From: Elymus sibiricus
Lineage: Eukaryota; Streptophyta; Magnoliopsida; Poales; Poaceae
DNA: 64,000 nucleotides
Assembly: GCA_039707655.1 (NCBI GenBank)
Contig: CM077665.1
Coordinates: 78,493,954-78,557,953 of the forward strand
Direction: 5' to 3'
The position numbers and the translations under genes are program-made. The notes under the pieces are model-generated. The model was not told where the DNA came from. It saw only the letters and a program-made list of their open reading frames with translations, and did no database searches. Shown here piece by piece: positions 1 through 11,663 of the stretch (position 1 is the stretch's first letter; every line of letters starts with the position of its first letter).

Positions 1-510
1 TTTGACAGGTGCTGACTTAAATACGTGTATATTTTTCAAATCCATGAATCTTTTGAAATTCATGTACTTTTTTCAAATATGTGTACTTTTTCGCGTTCGT
101 GTAAAAAAATTAAATTCACATACCTTTTTAAAATCCGCACTATTTTCAAATCCACATACTTTCTTAAGTTCACGTAATTTTTCAAATTCGCATACTTTTT
201 TCTAGTTCGCGTATTTTCTCAATATGCCTACCTTTTTCAAGTTCGTGTACTGCTTTCAAATCCGTGTACCTTTTCAAATTCATGAACTTTTGCAGGAAAT
301 ACGCGGATTTGAAAAAAGCATGTGAACTTGAAAATGCTATGCAGACCTGAAAAAATAAACGGATTTCAAGTAAGTACGTGAATTTGAGTCAAAATACGGT
401 CAATACCGGCGAAAGTCAGCACCAAAACCGTGTCCGGGGACGAAGTTTGTCCGGTTTTAGTAGTTGGGGGTGCAAGTTGTCCGATTTCAGAGTTGAGGGA
501 CCAAATCTAG
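1..510 (+). repeat. TIR element, copy 1, truncated by window edge
   Basis: AT-rich DNA made of degenerate 20-24 bp units alternating between forms like TTCAAATCC and GTGTACTTTTT. Past about position 300 the units appear in inverted form. The right end reads TTTCAGAGTTGAGGGACC. The reverse complement of 18541-19111 matches this block almost throughout, so the two are inverted copies of one family. The left end is cut by the window start. Superfamily not assigned; a non-autonomous DNA transposon is the most likely identity. Confidence 0.7.
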
Positions 511-3500
511 ACCCTGCCAAGAGTTGAAGGACGAAAAATATACTTTTCTCTTATTATATCTCTCTTCGAGAAGCTTGCATGACACTGTGGTCATTTTGGT
601 TATTTAGTTCCACAAAAGCCCAATTTTATCTCTTATCTCAGTTAGAGCAAGTCCAACCGGTGCCCCATCCAACTCCCCAAACCAAAATTTGAGTATGCGC
701 CAAATTATAGCTCCGATCGGTGCCCCATCTAGCTTTTCAAAAATCTAGAGTCACCAAATCATCTTCAGAGTTCATCATTTATGTAGGACGAGGGAGATAA
801 TCAGCGTCCTAGGAGCTCATCGGTTTGGGTGGAAAGGCACATGTCCAATGCGCCGGTGGTAATGCTAAGGAGACCCTGAGAAAGTTGTTGCCATATCACA
901 TTTCTTGAGATGAGGACGGGAGGAGAGAAATCAGAGAGGGTGGGAAAGAGAGAGGGAAGGGTGCTTCTGCTGCTGCGTAGCTACTGAAGATTTATTCTAG
1001 CGTGGGAAAAAGAGAGGGAAGTATTCTTTATTTTGTCGCAAACGGCAGAAAATTGTGAATAAATCAGTTCAATAATTTTAGGCCAGCATATGACCAGAGG
1101 GATCCAGAGGGTCCATGTGGGGCCAACGCACCCTTGTGGCACCCACTGTGCTTGGGCGTTTCGGCCTCATGGGCCTCCTCGGCCGAAGCCTCTCGCACTG
1201 GCTCATCTTCATTTGTGAATTTTTTGAAAAGAAAATTGCTCCGGAAAAAACTTTTCTTCTTGCGACTTTTTGGTCCTTTTTGGCATTTTTCTGGCATTCC
1301 CACATGCAAACTTGCAAAATAAATGGAAATGAGTGAGAGTGATGCTATAATAATGTATAAAACATGGTTATATGTGAACAATGTATGTTAAAAAATAATA
1401 CTGATGCAAAATACACATGTCAAGGTTGACGATTGTTTCGGATTTCAAGCCACGGTTGACATCCTCATCATTGGGTCATAATCTCATGTTTACAATTTTC
1501 GGTTGTTTGCAACTAGTTATTCCCTTAGTGTATAGATCCTACACCATGAAGATAGGACCGATCCACTGCACATCCCTTGTCCAAAGACGGTGTTGCATGA
1601 GAGAAACTTCCAAGCTTTCCCTTTTTATCTTGTTACTCTTGAAAGTTAGAGACTCGTAGGCGGTATAAGATATTGGTGAGGAATCAACTTATTTACCCGA
1701 CGTTTGTAAAAGTTTGGACGCTGATCTACCACGAGTGATTGGGATTGAGAATCACCTTTGTGGTGATATCTTTAGGAGAAGAAGGTGATCCTTTTGGGCA
1801 CTGGTTTCCTTTGTGGAATCTCACCCTTCCAACGATGACTAGCCCCCCTTTAAGGGAGTCAAGGTACATCTTCATCTCCATATGTCTTCGGTTATCCCTA
1901 ATAATCCTAATTGTTCATTTGTGTATTAATTTGGTCCCTTGACCAAGTAAGCATCATATAGGTGGTATACTCACCGTAGCATCTTTAGGCTCACATATAT
2001 ATTCTGCAAAACCTAAACTGCTAAGAAAAGGCATAAAATTGACAACACCGGTTTTTAGAGTATGTATTAGTGGAGGGAACTATCTTAGGGTGGATTTTCC
2101 CCTCCCCCTTCCAGCACTGGCCAAATTTCCCATTTGTCCCTCCATAAAAACAGCCCCTAGCGCATCATGTAGACTATTTTTTTTGTTTAGTTAAATGTTT
2201 GTCATAGCAGCAACATTGTGTACTTTGTTTATATTCAATGACTGAGTAAGACCGCTTATGGAACCCCCAATGCCCGTCTATACTTCATATATATTCGCAA
2301 TTTCCAGAATTCAAAATCACATTTCTTGCTTGTTCTATGATTGCTTGCATGTAATAGACCTTTCTCGTCAAGTTGATTGCTCCCGAAGTGATCAATAACA
2401 ATTCCGGAGTTGATTTAGTGATTGCATAGCTGCAACATCGTTGCATGTTGTAGTTGTATCATCAAAGTCGACTTCACCCAGATCAAAATAGCTCCCATCA
2501 TAAGATCAGGACACCCTTATATATACCATCACCCTTCTCCAAGGATACACAAAGTTGATGTGTCAAGTAGCATCCCATTCATATGTAGATTAGTCGGAGA
2601 CTCAAGTAGGAGAAGATTCATTTGTTGCTCAACTTGTATGGTATAACTATCGTCAATGGTCCTACTTGAGTTGGGGTCATGTCCTTATGAATATCATCAC
2701 CATTTGGGATTGGAGGCATGTCACTAGAGATGTACTCATCACTAGTATATCATGAGATCAAACAACACATGAATAATCGATATGATGTTACACCATCACT
2801 TGCATCGCGACGGGGCAGGGACGAGCTGTGGTAGCACTGTGGAGTGACGACATTAGGGGAAAAGAGGGTTGACACGACACACGATGTGCCCGAGAGAAGA
2901 ATGGAGAAGATGGAAGTTGAGACGACACGAATCAAGACGGGGGTTGATATTGTTTTGACAGGGAAATTGGTCATTTGAACTAGATTCTGAAACACATGAA
3001 TCGGTGCTGCAATATATGTGAGGAGAAATTAACTAGCATTGGGATTGGAGGAGGGTGGACCACGTACGGCCCTCAACATCAAAAACTACCCTTTATAATA
3101 GGGACGACATTACGCGCCTGCCGGTTGATACGAGGAAAAGATCTGTGGCCTTCCGAGTTGTTGGATTCGCGTGCTACAAGCCGTTCGATCAGCCTTTCAG
3201 TGCGGCTCATCGGTTTGCAACATAGGCCATGTTGCGATCTTCATTTGCAAGATAGACTGTGTTGCGCTTATGTGCCGTGTTAGCCACGGTGGAAATTTGC
3301 AACATGGGGCATGTTGTGGTTACCTACACGTGGGGTTAATTACCCATTGCAACACGGAGCAGGGGTGCCGTCGAGAGGAGGAGGAGGGAAGGAGTAGCAT
3401 TGGTTGTCGGTTTGCAGCACCAACGAGCACCTCCCACAGTCTTGCAGCATCAAGTGCCATGGCCCCATTAGAATCATGCTCTCTATCTGACTTACAGCAT

Positions 3501-4020
3501 TTGAAAAATGCTACCTTGGCCCTGCAGTTGCAGTTGCTGGCCTCAAGCGAGGAGCGGGAAAGGGCATTGGATGAAGAAACACACGGGGATGGGGAGAGTT
3601 TGTGCGTCGACCAAATCGAGCAAAGGAGAGAGGTCCTGGCTCAATGGGAAAGATGACGATACGGTGGTGTGGTGCCAACCAGGAACATGGGGGTGGTTAC
3701 CTGGGGAGAAGACGATGAGCGCACAATCAAGCTTCATCCAACGGCTATGCACGCAGCGGACGCTACACATGAACAACCGGGTAAGCGCTAGTGTTTTCCT
3801 TATAATAACTTCCCAAGCCGCGGTGATGAAAGTTTTTTTTTTTTTTGTCATGATATATACTCCTCTTTTTCCTCCCGGTTGCATATATTTTCCTGTTGTA
3901 TGGTGATCCAAAAATAATAATACTAGTGGTTATTATTATAACAAAACAAAAGGAGGTTAAAAAAGAAAAAATAGAGCCGAGTATCTTGTAAAGAAAAAAT
4001 AAAACGCAAGAAACCATCCC
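511..4020. other. Intergenic, degenerate repeat-derived DNA
   Basis: No gene could be supported in this stretch. It holds short ORFs without recognisable domains. One block (about 1540-1960) shares a motif, inverted, with 26560-26760. Around 3200-3440 the word TTGCAACA or TTGCAGCA recurs many times, which is common in Triticeae repeats. The longest ORF here (3171-3656, 161 codons) matches no family I recognise and crosses that repeat. Confidence 0.5.
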
Positions 4021-4212
4021 ATCCTTGCTAACGAGAGGAACCCTAGCCTGAGGAGGAAGAACGCCCAGAATCGCAAGGTACGCTCACCAAATCTACCGAA
4101 ATTTCCAGAGACTGCAACCCGATCGATAGTGTAGGGGAGGGGAGGAGTGCGCGGCTGTGGTGATTCGTGACGGATTTTCTCCTAATCCCTAATTATTCGC
4201 AGGCCGTCGACG

Positions 4213-5227
4213 ATGGTTCGATGTGCGGCGAGGAGGCGGCTCGGTGGCTCCCTGCTCCAGCGAACGGAGACGGCGGTCACCTCACCTGCGATCTCGGAGG
4301 AGCGACGCCGGCTCGTGCCACGGCTCATGCACACCGAGGTGCGGTATCTTAAAACCAAAATTGACATCTTTTACCTCGTTTTGCCTCACGACATCAAGGA
4401 TCTAGTGAGCGATAATCGAATTATTTGCAATCGAAACAGCAACTTGTGCTAAATTGGGACTCTCTTCTATCAGAAACACGGGCAAGATTGCTTTACCCAG
4501 AGTAGCATCAGTGCACCATACTTGTTTGACCTGAATAAGATGTTTAATTGCTGCTGCAGTTTTGATATCTTGAACCATCTCCTCCTCTCCTCTGCCTGCT
4601 ACACTTCGTTGTACATAGCCAATAGTAATTTATTTACTAAGCACACTCACTACTGGAACTCGCGAGATGATATAAAGTTGATCATTATCTTTGTGTATGT
4701 ACGCAGCCGTCTCCTGCGGACGTTATGCGCGAGATCCAGCAGAAGAAAGAGGAGCTGTATGACATGATATCTAAGGCGGACACGGAAGTCGTGAGTAGTG
4801 ACTGGCGTAACATATGGCTACTACAGCATCTTGCTGTACAAGTCAATCCAAGACCATATGACCCGCAATGGTACGCTATCAAATTAACACATGCACATGT
4901 AAATTACTCCCTCCGTTCCTAAATATAAGTCTTTTTAGAGATTTCACTAGGGACTACATACGAAGCAAAATGAGTGAATCTATACTCTAAAGTATGTCTA
5001 TATACATCCGTATGTAGTCTTTTAGTGGAACCTCTAAAAAGACTTATATTTAGGAACGGAGGGAGTAGTTTGGTAGAAGTTGATATGATCTCATTTGAGC
5101 TACCTGCAGGCGCCAGTTGAGGCGTTCAAGGAGGAGTAACAACGTGTTAGAGACAGCTGGGGTTATTTCATTAACATGGATGCTTGCTACTTGGGCGGCT
5201 GGTCACAGTTACTATTTCTTCTTATAG
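4213..5227 (+). CDS. Small three-exon protein, function unknown
   Basis: Proposed coding exons are 4213-4338, 4707-4870 and 5110-5227, all with GT-AG introns that keep one frame (about 135 codons). A further intron appears to lie in the 5' UTR (donor after 4077, acceptor ending 4202), which supports the ATG at 4213. The N-terminus (MVRCAARRRLGGSLLQRT) is rich in Arg and free of acids, as in an organelle-targeting peptide. The middle has a charged, helix-prone stretch (REIQQKKEELYDMISKA). The C-terminal end is hydrophobic (VISLTWMLATWAAGHSYYFFL), a possible membrane segment. Intron 2 holds a Stowaway MITE. I do not recognise the family. If the last acceptor is used in another frame, a short APVEAFKEE tail results instead. 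The exon structure is an inference. Confidence 0.55.
4907..5065. mobile_element. Stowaway MITE in intron 2 of the small gene
   Basis: A 159-bp element with terminal inverted repeats CTCCCTCCGTTCCTAAATAT and its complement, flanked by TA on both sides (4905-4906 and 5066-5067). This is the classical Tc1/Mariner-type Stowaway arrangement in Triticeae. The arms pair along much of the element. Confidence 0.95.
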
Positions 5228-5617
5228 AGAAGAAGAAGAAGCAAGCTGATCCGGACTGTTAACGAGGGGGAAAATCAATGGAGACGACACACTTTGTTTG
5301 ATGGAGAATCAAAGATGATGTCTGGATATATATCGGCTTGTTTCCAGTTTATAATTTTATATATGACCTGCAGTTAGCTAAGCACTATGCTACCTTTGTG
5401 ACCTTGTGTCACATGGTATGTTATTAACTTATTATACTATCTCTTTTTGAGTATGTAGCTTGCACGAAACTGCCCTTTTTATATCTCTTCGAAATGGATT
5501 TATCCAGGGAGTGGAGTGCTGCGTAGTACGTAGCTCCTGATTGCTGAATCTGCTGCTTTGCTTGGTGGTTGGTGCTGCCCCTACCCTTCCAACTTCGAAC
5601 AAGGGAGAGATACAAAG

Positions 5618-6035
5618 CGGATTTACTCTTTCGCGCGCGAGCGTCAGAGCGCTCGGTTTCCGACCAGGGACAGCGCCCGTTCTCCTTCCCACTTCCTTTT
5701 TCTAAGCGGCATGGTCATCATTAGCAGGCCCACCATGTGACAAGCGTGAGGAGGCATGCAAGCATCTGGACCCACCACCGTCTCTTTCCCGATGAATTTA
5801 CTCATGCATGCAAGCCCACGGGCCCACCACCTCCCCTAATCTCTCGGGCCCCCCCTGATTTCAACGGGGGTGGGGGGCTAATCTCTCTCTCTCTCTCTAA
5901 AAAGGAAACCCCATTAAGCGTCAAAAAAAGGAAACCCCAAGCGTCAAGAAAAAGGAAACTCCATTACTTAATTAGGGAAACGCACCTGGTCGGAAACCGA
6001 GCGCTCCGACGCTCACGCGCGCGTTAGTCACGCCC
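5618..6035. mobile_element. Mutator-type MITE with 9-bp target duplication
   Basis: A 418-bp element flanked by the direct duplication GATACAAAG (5609-5617 and 6036-6044). The terminal inverted repeats are about 50 bp; the clearest part is GAGCGTC(A/G)GAGCGCTCGGTT, with CGCGCGCG just outside. A 9-bp duplication and long TIRs are hallmarks of Mutator-like elements. It has no coding capacity. A (CT)n run sits inside at about 5880-5900. It lies shortly downstream of the small gene and may overlap its 3' UTR. Confidence 0.85.
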
Positions 6036-6107
6036 GATACAAAGAGAGTGTTGGGAATCAAAGTAGAGTAGAGAAGCAGTAAATAAACTGTATACTCCAA
6101 ACTGCTA

Positions 6108-6189
6108 CTCGCTCTGTACCTAAATACTTGTGGTTGGGGAGAACTGACCCAAACTGCTACTCGCTCTGAGTATTTAGGTACAAAGCGAG
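6108..6189. mobile_element. Short Stowaway-like MITE relic
   Basis: An 82-bp element with inverted ends CTCGCTCTGTACCTAAATA and TATTTAGGTACAAAGCGAG, flanked by TA at 6106-6107 and 6190-6191. The left end is repeated inside at about 6152 (AACTGCTACTCGCTCTG), so it may be a rearranged deletion derivative. Confidence 0.65.
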
Positions 6190-7357
6190 TATATATTAAC
6201 CCATGATTATTAACATACGCATTAAAATTAATCGTAACACTCCCTAATCAATGCTTGGTCTTGCTAGCATGCTTCATCTTTGTAAAGATTCCTCCAAAAC
6301 CTCTTGAGAATTGCGAGGAGAATTGTGTTTGATATTCTGTTAAATGTCCTTTAAAACTAGCGAAAAAATAAGTAGAAAATGGTACACCGTATATGATTGT
6401 CTTTAATACGTAAATCGTGTGGAGAAACCTTTAAAGAGTATAAGAAAACTTTCCACGCATACTTACAAAAATGCACATCTAGACCCTGAAAGTGAATAAT
6501 TGGTGTATCAGAGGTCCTATACATCCCATATCGGTTTTTGAACTATACGTGTGCGGCTCACGGCAGCCCCGCCGCGGCTGGCGATCGGAATTGGCCGCCG
6601 TGGAGGCGGGGTGAGGCGGTACGGTGACGGTGAAAGTTCACTAAGCAGTGGTTGAATTCCCGCCGGTGCCTTTTTGTTTTTAGGGCGGTGATACAAATTT
6701 GTATTTTGCCTCAAAAGATTAAGAAGGCAGTTTTTACTTCATGGCTGTGGTTTCAGGGTTGCTGTTCGAGATGCTCTTATTGGATCCCATCATCCAGTAG
6801 GGAGCATCGGGAAGTAACCACCGACGCCATCTGTCCGCAATGCCTGAACATTGGCCAAAACTCTCGATGGTCTACCTGGAGAACCGACTCAGGGATGCGG
6901 ACAGCTTTGCACAATGCCTGTGCCCGAACATGAGTTTCTCTTTTTATTTTTTATATACGCCTTGTAAATGCAATTGATTTTCTTACTATTTTCGCGTCTA
7001 GAATTGAGTTTCAGGTTCATCACAATTCACAGGGCTGACACGACCGCAAATAAAATCATGATTTTCCTAGTTCTAATTTTGCATACGATGTGAGTTGAGC
7101 ATGTCCTGGAGGCAAGTTATGGTACTATACCATAAATCGGCGACAACTAATACAGATCGGAGAGAGTACTATCTACCAATTCGTAATGACATATATTGTA
7201 GTTGCTTTCTGTCTCCAACTTCTCATTGCCGCAAGCAAAGCAAGATGCAGAAGATTCGACATACATCATACAGGCCATAGAACGCAGCGGTTCAGTGAAT
7301 GAACTAGATCAAAATTGCGCGCACCCGTTTCGGGTGCACTAGAGCGAACTTTGCAGC
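6190..7357. other. Intergenic; possible gene fragment at 6660-6940
   Basis: No complete gene supported. At 6660-6940 two frames have protein-like composition, one with a CPQCL motif and one reading MAVVSGLLFEMLLLDP before a stop, but no family could be assigned. The part next to 7357 is likely the 3' UTR of the S6K gene on the minus strand. Confidence 0.4.
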
Positions 7358-9317
7358 CTAGCTAGAGCTCGAGGGCGGCTTCAGGTCATGGAGGAACGGC
7401 GCGGGCCTGACGTAGGTGAACCCCGCAAAGTTGCCTTGCCCGCCGCCGGCAGTGACGGGGGTGGCGGCCGGCGAGTCCAGCACGGGCGTGTTGGTCCAGC
7501 ACACGTCGAAGTTGGCGATGCAGGTCAGGCCGGCGACATCGGGCCGGAAACTCGGCTGGATCTCCCGGGCGTCCAGCTTCCTCCAGTTGATCGGCTTGAA
7601 CCACTTGTGCTTCTTTATCTCGTCGCTGCCACCGGGTCCGGTTCCCAGCCGCTTGCCAGCTTCTTTGTGAAGCAACTGCGATGTACATGGAATTGCAATT
7701 TTACAGACAAAAACATTTAAGCGACCAATGCTGTTTTACTAGGAAAATCTTTACATGATACTATAGGCATTATAAGTTACATGAACAATGAAATTAAATA
7801 AGTTGAACCTAAAAAAGGGTTGGAAAACGTACTCCTTTCAGCAGCGAGTGAGCTTCACTGGTCAAAAAGGGAGGAAGCTTCAACTTCTCCTTCACTATCT
7901 TCTGCTGAACTTTGTCCCTGTTCCCGACAAACGGGGGCTGCAAAGAGAAGGAACTATAAGCCATGACACATCTGCATAACATACCTCTCCGATGACAAGC
8001 TTGACATCCCATGCAAATATGCAACTCACCTTGCCCGTCAGCATTTCAAACAGGAGGATTCCTACACTCCACCAATCTGCGGCCTTATCATGCCCCTGGC
8101 CCTGAATAATCTCAGGGGCCATATACTCGAGGGTGCCACACATCGAGTTTGATCGGGTGTTCTCACGGAATTCTTTCGCAAGGCCGAAGTCAGTTAGCAT
8201 GGCCTATAACAGCGGCACAACCAAATAGATGTCAGATAACCAAAGACGAGACAAACCGGGATTGTTGGCTGCAAAAAAGAATTCTTACATGGCCTTCAGC
8301 ATCCAATAGGATGTTCTCGGGCTTAAGATCTCTATGCATAATCCCATTAGCATGGAGGTGGGCCACAGCAGATATAATCTCAGCCGTATAGATTCGTGCA
8401 AGTTCCTCCCTGTTATATCAAAGGGTTTAGTTTAAAGGCATGTGCCGCTATCTTTTGGAAAACAAAATTACTAACAAGTGAAACAGCACCTAAATAATCC
8501 TTGCTTGTAGAGCTGAAAGAAGAGATGCCCCCCATTTACGAAATCCAGGACAAGGTAAAGTCGATATTTGGTCTGCACAGGCAAAACACTGTTTGAATAT
8601 TTGTACCAAGATATGAATACCAGCCTAGAGATGACAATATGTATACAAATGGCCTACCTGAAAGGAATACCTCAGCTGCACTACAAAAGGATGGTCAACT
8701 TTTGTCAGTATGTCTCTTTCAGCTTTCATGTACTCAGAATGGTTTTTCTCCAGTATCTTGTCCTTCCTCATAACTTTCATTGCATATATCTCTGAAGTAC
8801 CCTTCTTTCTCACCTGAAAGACTTTACCAAATGCCCCTTGGCCTACAAGCTTCAAGATTTCAAAGTCATCAAGCCCAACACCCTCATCCTCAGTCACGGC
8901 ATCACCAAACTCTTCATCACTGAACTCCTCTAGGTTAAGTTCCTTTTCTTCTGTAGTGCAGTCTACAAGTTCTGATGATCCATCTGCTTTGTCTAGAGTG
9001 AGCTTGCCAAGTCCCAAAGAGCAGCTAACAAGTGATGATGGACCGACAAGAGAATGTGACCGCTTGAAGATGACCGCAGGATCATTATAAACCTCCTCAG
9101 TGGACTCAGCAGGAGCTGCAGGGCTGTCTGGATCAACAACACAAAGCTCTGTTGCCGTCTCGACTGGACTGGAACCAAAAACATCAGAGAAATCATATTC
9201 AGCATTTTCAGAGGAGACAACACCCGGGGGATCCATGGGGAAAGTTATCTTTGTAGTAAAGAGCTTGGGTCCTTGTGCAAGCTTTACTGGCAGAGAGGAC
9301 GTCTGAGAAGAAACCAT
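7358..9317 (-). CDS. S6K: Ribosomal protein S6 kinase (AGC Ser/Thr kinase)
   Basis: Six coding exons on the minus strand: 9317-8658, 8572-8490, 8409-8289, 8203-8030, 7937-7833 and 7675-7358. All introns are GT-AG and the frame is continuous for 486 codons, the usual plant S6K length. The N-terminal region is acidic and carries FSDVFG (residues 43-48), a short motif seen in plant S6Ks. Kinase landmarks are the glycine loop GQGAFGKVF (159-167), Lys181, Glu200, HRDLKPEN (273-280), DFG (293-295) and APE. The activation loop SNSMCGT has Ser308, the expected PDK1 site. The C-terminal hydrophobic motif FAGFTY has Thr468, the expected TOR-complex site. By family knowledge the enzyme phosphorylates ribosomal protein S6 downstream of TORC1. 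No broken residue was seen. Confidence 0.96.
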
Positions 9318-10860
9318 CTATCAAAGGCCAATGCAGCCAGGGATGGCAGCTCCAGGGCAAGTCTCCAACTTACTGAAACTAATGACTCCTGCTACATTGC
9401 ATTCTCAAGTAGGCTCGCTCCACAACTTCCAATGATGTAAAATGATGTACCGCTGTGAACAAAGGCCTTGAGCAAGTTGATGTTTCTGCTAGGAATTGCC
9501 CAAGTATCCTGCGAAAAGGCAGATCAGCACGATGCTGCTGTTTCCTGCTGAATATGACTTCCTTGATGCCAATGTTCTTCCTGGACTCGTGAAGCAGAAT
9601 TCTAAAATGTACACAGAACATATATATTGTTAGTCTCGTCTATTATTGGAAGTCAAAAAGGAGCACCAAATTTTTCAGGAGAAGTATTAGATACAGATAC
9701 CCTGTGCAAACAATCAATGTCTTTTGTAGGGGAAGCTGCAAGTACATGTGCAAACGGTTGTTCTAGTCAGTTCTAAGAACATTTATCTTGCTAACCTTCT
9801 CTGATACCAGAAACACTCATGTTGCAGGAAATTTTTCTTTGGATATCGACAAAACTAAATGACAATCAATTGACCACTTGGACGACCTCGGTTTGCATCC
9901 CCGACCAGCGACCATCGGCAACTCACACCAACAAGACTATATGGCAGTTTGCAACATAGCAGTCAACAAGGAAACAGCCAGCAGGCGAGTCTGCTGCTTC
10001 ATCAGTCATCACTTGCAGATTTCTAAGGTGCACCACTGCATCAGCAGCAGTTCGAGCATCTTGCACGCCCTCAAACATCCAGAACAGTGTGCATAGTGAA
10101 CTAAACTCCTAGCACAAGAAGGGACCCGAAGCTTTGCAATGTAGCAAGGAGAAAGATTTCTCGAAAGTTACTTCCAGATTCTTAGAGCACAAAGGCATGT
10201 GTGCTTTCTAGAAGTAGGACACTGTGCCTTTAGTCCAAAATTGTACTGCCAAATTCTAGCATCCTAGCCACGCTAACACCACGAATCAGCCCAAACATCG
10301 ACATTCTTCTGCAGGATAATCAATCAACTAGTAATGGATTCCCGATATAGATCGAACTCCAGCCCACTGACACGGGGAGACTCCTCTCTCGGTCTCTCCC
10401 CGCTCGACCACATCGAAATCGCTGCAACCAAGCAATCACCCGCAGAACCCACGAGATCCGCAGTGCAGGAACGAGAGTGAAGCGAGAGGGTGAGCCAATC
10501 CAGCGGACAAGCCCAGATCGAGGAACCGAAGCGCGGGGCTCTAATCTATCCGCTCTCTCTCGTTACACGCGAGCGCTGCGTCCGTCAGTGAATCGTAATT
10601 CAGATAAGAGGCGGGATGAAAACGCGGGGTGAGTGCGGAAAAGGGGAGCGCACCTTGCGTGATTTCGGGTTCCGACGAGGTGCGAGCGGTGCCGGCGGGG
10701 CACCGGCGAGCTCCGCTCCGCGGGCGGGCGGGCGCGGCGGGGGGCGAGGAGCGCGGTTGGTGGAGCGAAGTGTGCGGGGTCTGGACTCTGGAGGAGGAGG
10801 AGGGGAAAGGCGAGGGGGGACGGACGGACAGCACGGGCGCCGCGTCCAGTCAACTACCCG
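9318..10860 (-). promoter_or_regulatory. 5' leader and promoter region of S6K
   Basis: Between the S6K ATG and a GC-rich block at about 10640-10860 lies DNA consistent with a 5' UTR containing an intron. On the minus strand a donor-like CGCAAG/GTGCGC occurs near 10653, and an acceptor-like TTTGATAG lies directly before the ATG. Short upstream ORFs are present (for example 9379-9621), but whether they are in the mature leader depends on splicing. The transcription start could not be placed. Confidence 0.5.
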
Positions 10861-11579
10861 AGCTGGGTGAGGCCCACTTCCAGTGGGCTGTTGGTTAGTA
10901 CTACTTGGTTATGGCCACCGCCAGGTGGGACCCACGTATCAGGGGAAAGCAGGATTTCCCGCGACTTGGACATGCCTGAGTGGTCACTGCCAACATGGGT
11001 GAAGCTAAAGCATATCCTTTTTTTATACCAGTGCTAAAGCATATCCTCAAGACAAAAACAATAACAAAAAAGCATATCCATTGTCTCGAATTGCAGCCGT
11101 TGGATCTGAGATGAGTGAACGAGAATTGAGCCCCCCACACACACATGACTGCCTACGATGTTGCCACTTGCCCTCTACCCGCCTCGTCCCGGCGCACTCG
11201 TTTACAATTTCTCACCTCCTCTCTCTGCCACATACGCAGACAGACAGACGGACAGAACGGCATAGTCTTCAGGGGTTGTCTCCGTGAGTTTCACTCATCC
11301 GCAAGGCCTGCCAAGACGATGCCATCCTCTAGCGTGTGCACCTATCAACCGATCACACTGGGGTGATGTCGAAGCCTAGCTCTCATGTGTGTGAGTGGCT
11401 TGTAATGTGCTTGTGTGCTTAGGTTTTCTCATCTCGCTTGTGTGTGTCATGTACGTAAAACCTTGCCTACCTTTTGTCTTGGCCTTTTTAAATGATTCAA
11501 AATTCCTAAGTCGAATATCTCGCCAGAGCATAGAAGAGGAGTAAAAGAAACCTACTCTCCGATATATAACTAGACTCAA
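10861..11579. other. Intergenic, nothing recognised
   Basis: No coding, RNA or clear repeat feature was found. There is a short (GACA)n-like run near 11238-11258. Confidence 0.4.
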
Positions 11580-11663
11580 AATAGTTTTTTACTAGACTCG
11601 ACTCGGCCAAGGTTCGATCAATCAAGGGGGCTCCTAGGTCGGAACCTGGCTCTGATACCAACT
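11580..11663 (-). mobile_element. Internal-region stub with primer-binding site of long-LTR element
   Basis: On the minus strand the LTR end ...GTGACA is followed by two bases and then TGGTATCAGAGCCAGGTTCC (11641-11660 on plus), the initiator-Met tRNA primer-binding site of many plant LTR elements. The internal region runs on for a short distance and is then lost; the left limit given is approximate. No polyprotein remains. Confidence 0.7.

Noticed and set aside
3171..3656. 161-codon ORF on plus strand
   Set aside because: It crosses a repeat with many TTGCAACA words and has no recognisable motif or splice context.
9379..9621. 80-codon ORF in the S6K leader as a regulatory upstream ORF
   Set aside because: It may be removed by a UTR intron; without transcript evidence its presence in the mRNA is unknown.
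10541..10898. Overlapping 80-97 codon ORFs on both strands
   Set aside because: They fall in the GC-rich start region of the S6K transcript and show no domain.
11641..11660. A tRNA gene suggested by the tRNA-like word
   Set aside because: It is only the primer-binding complement of initiator-Met tRNA next to an LTR; no cloverleaf is present.
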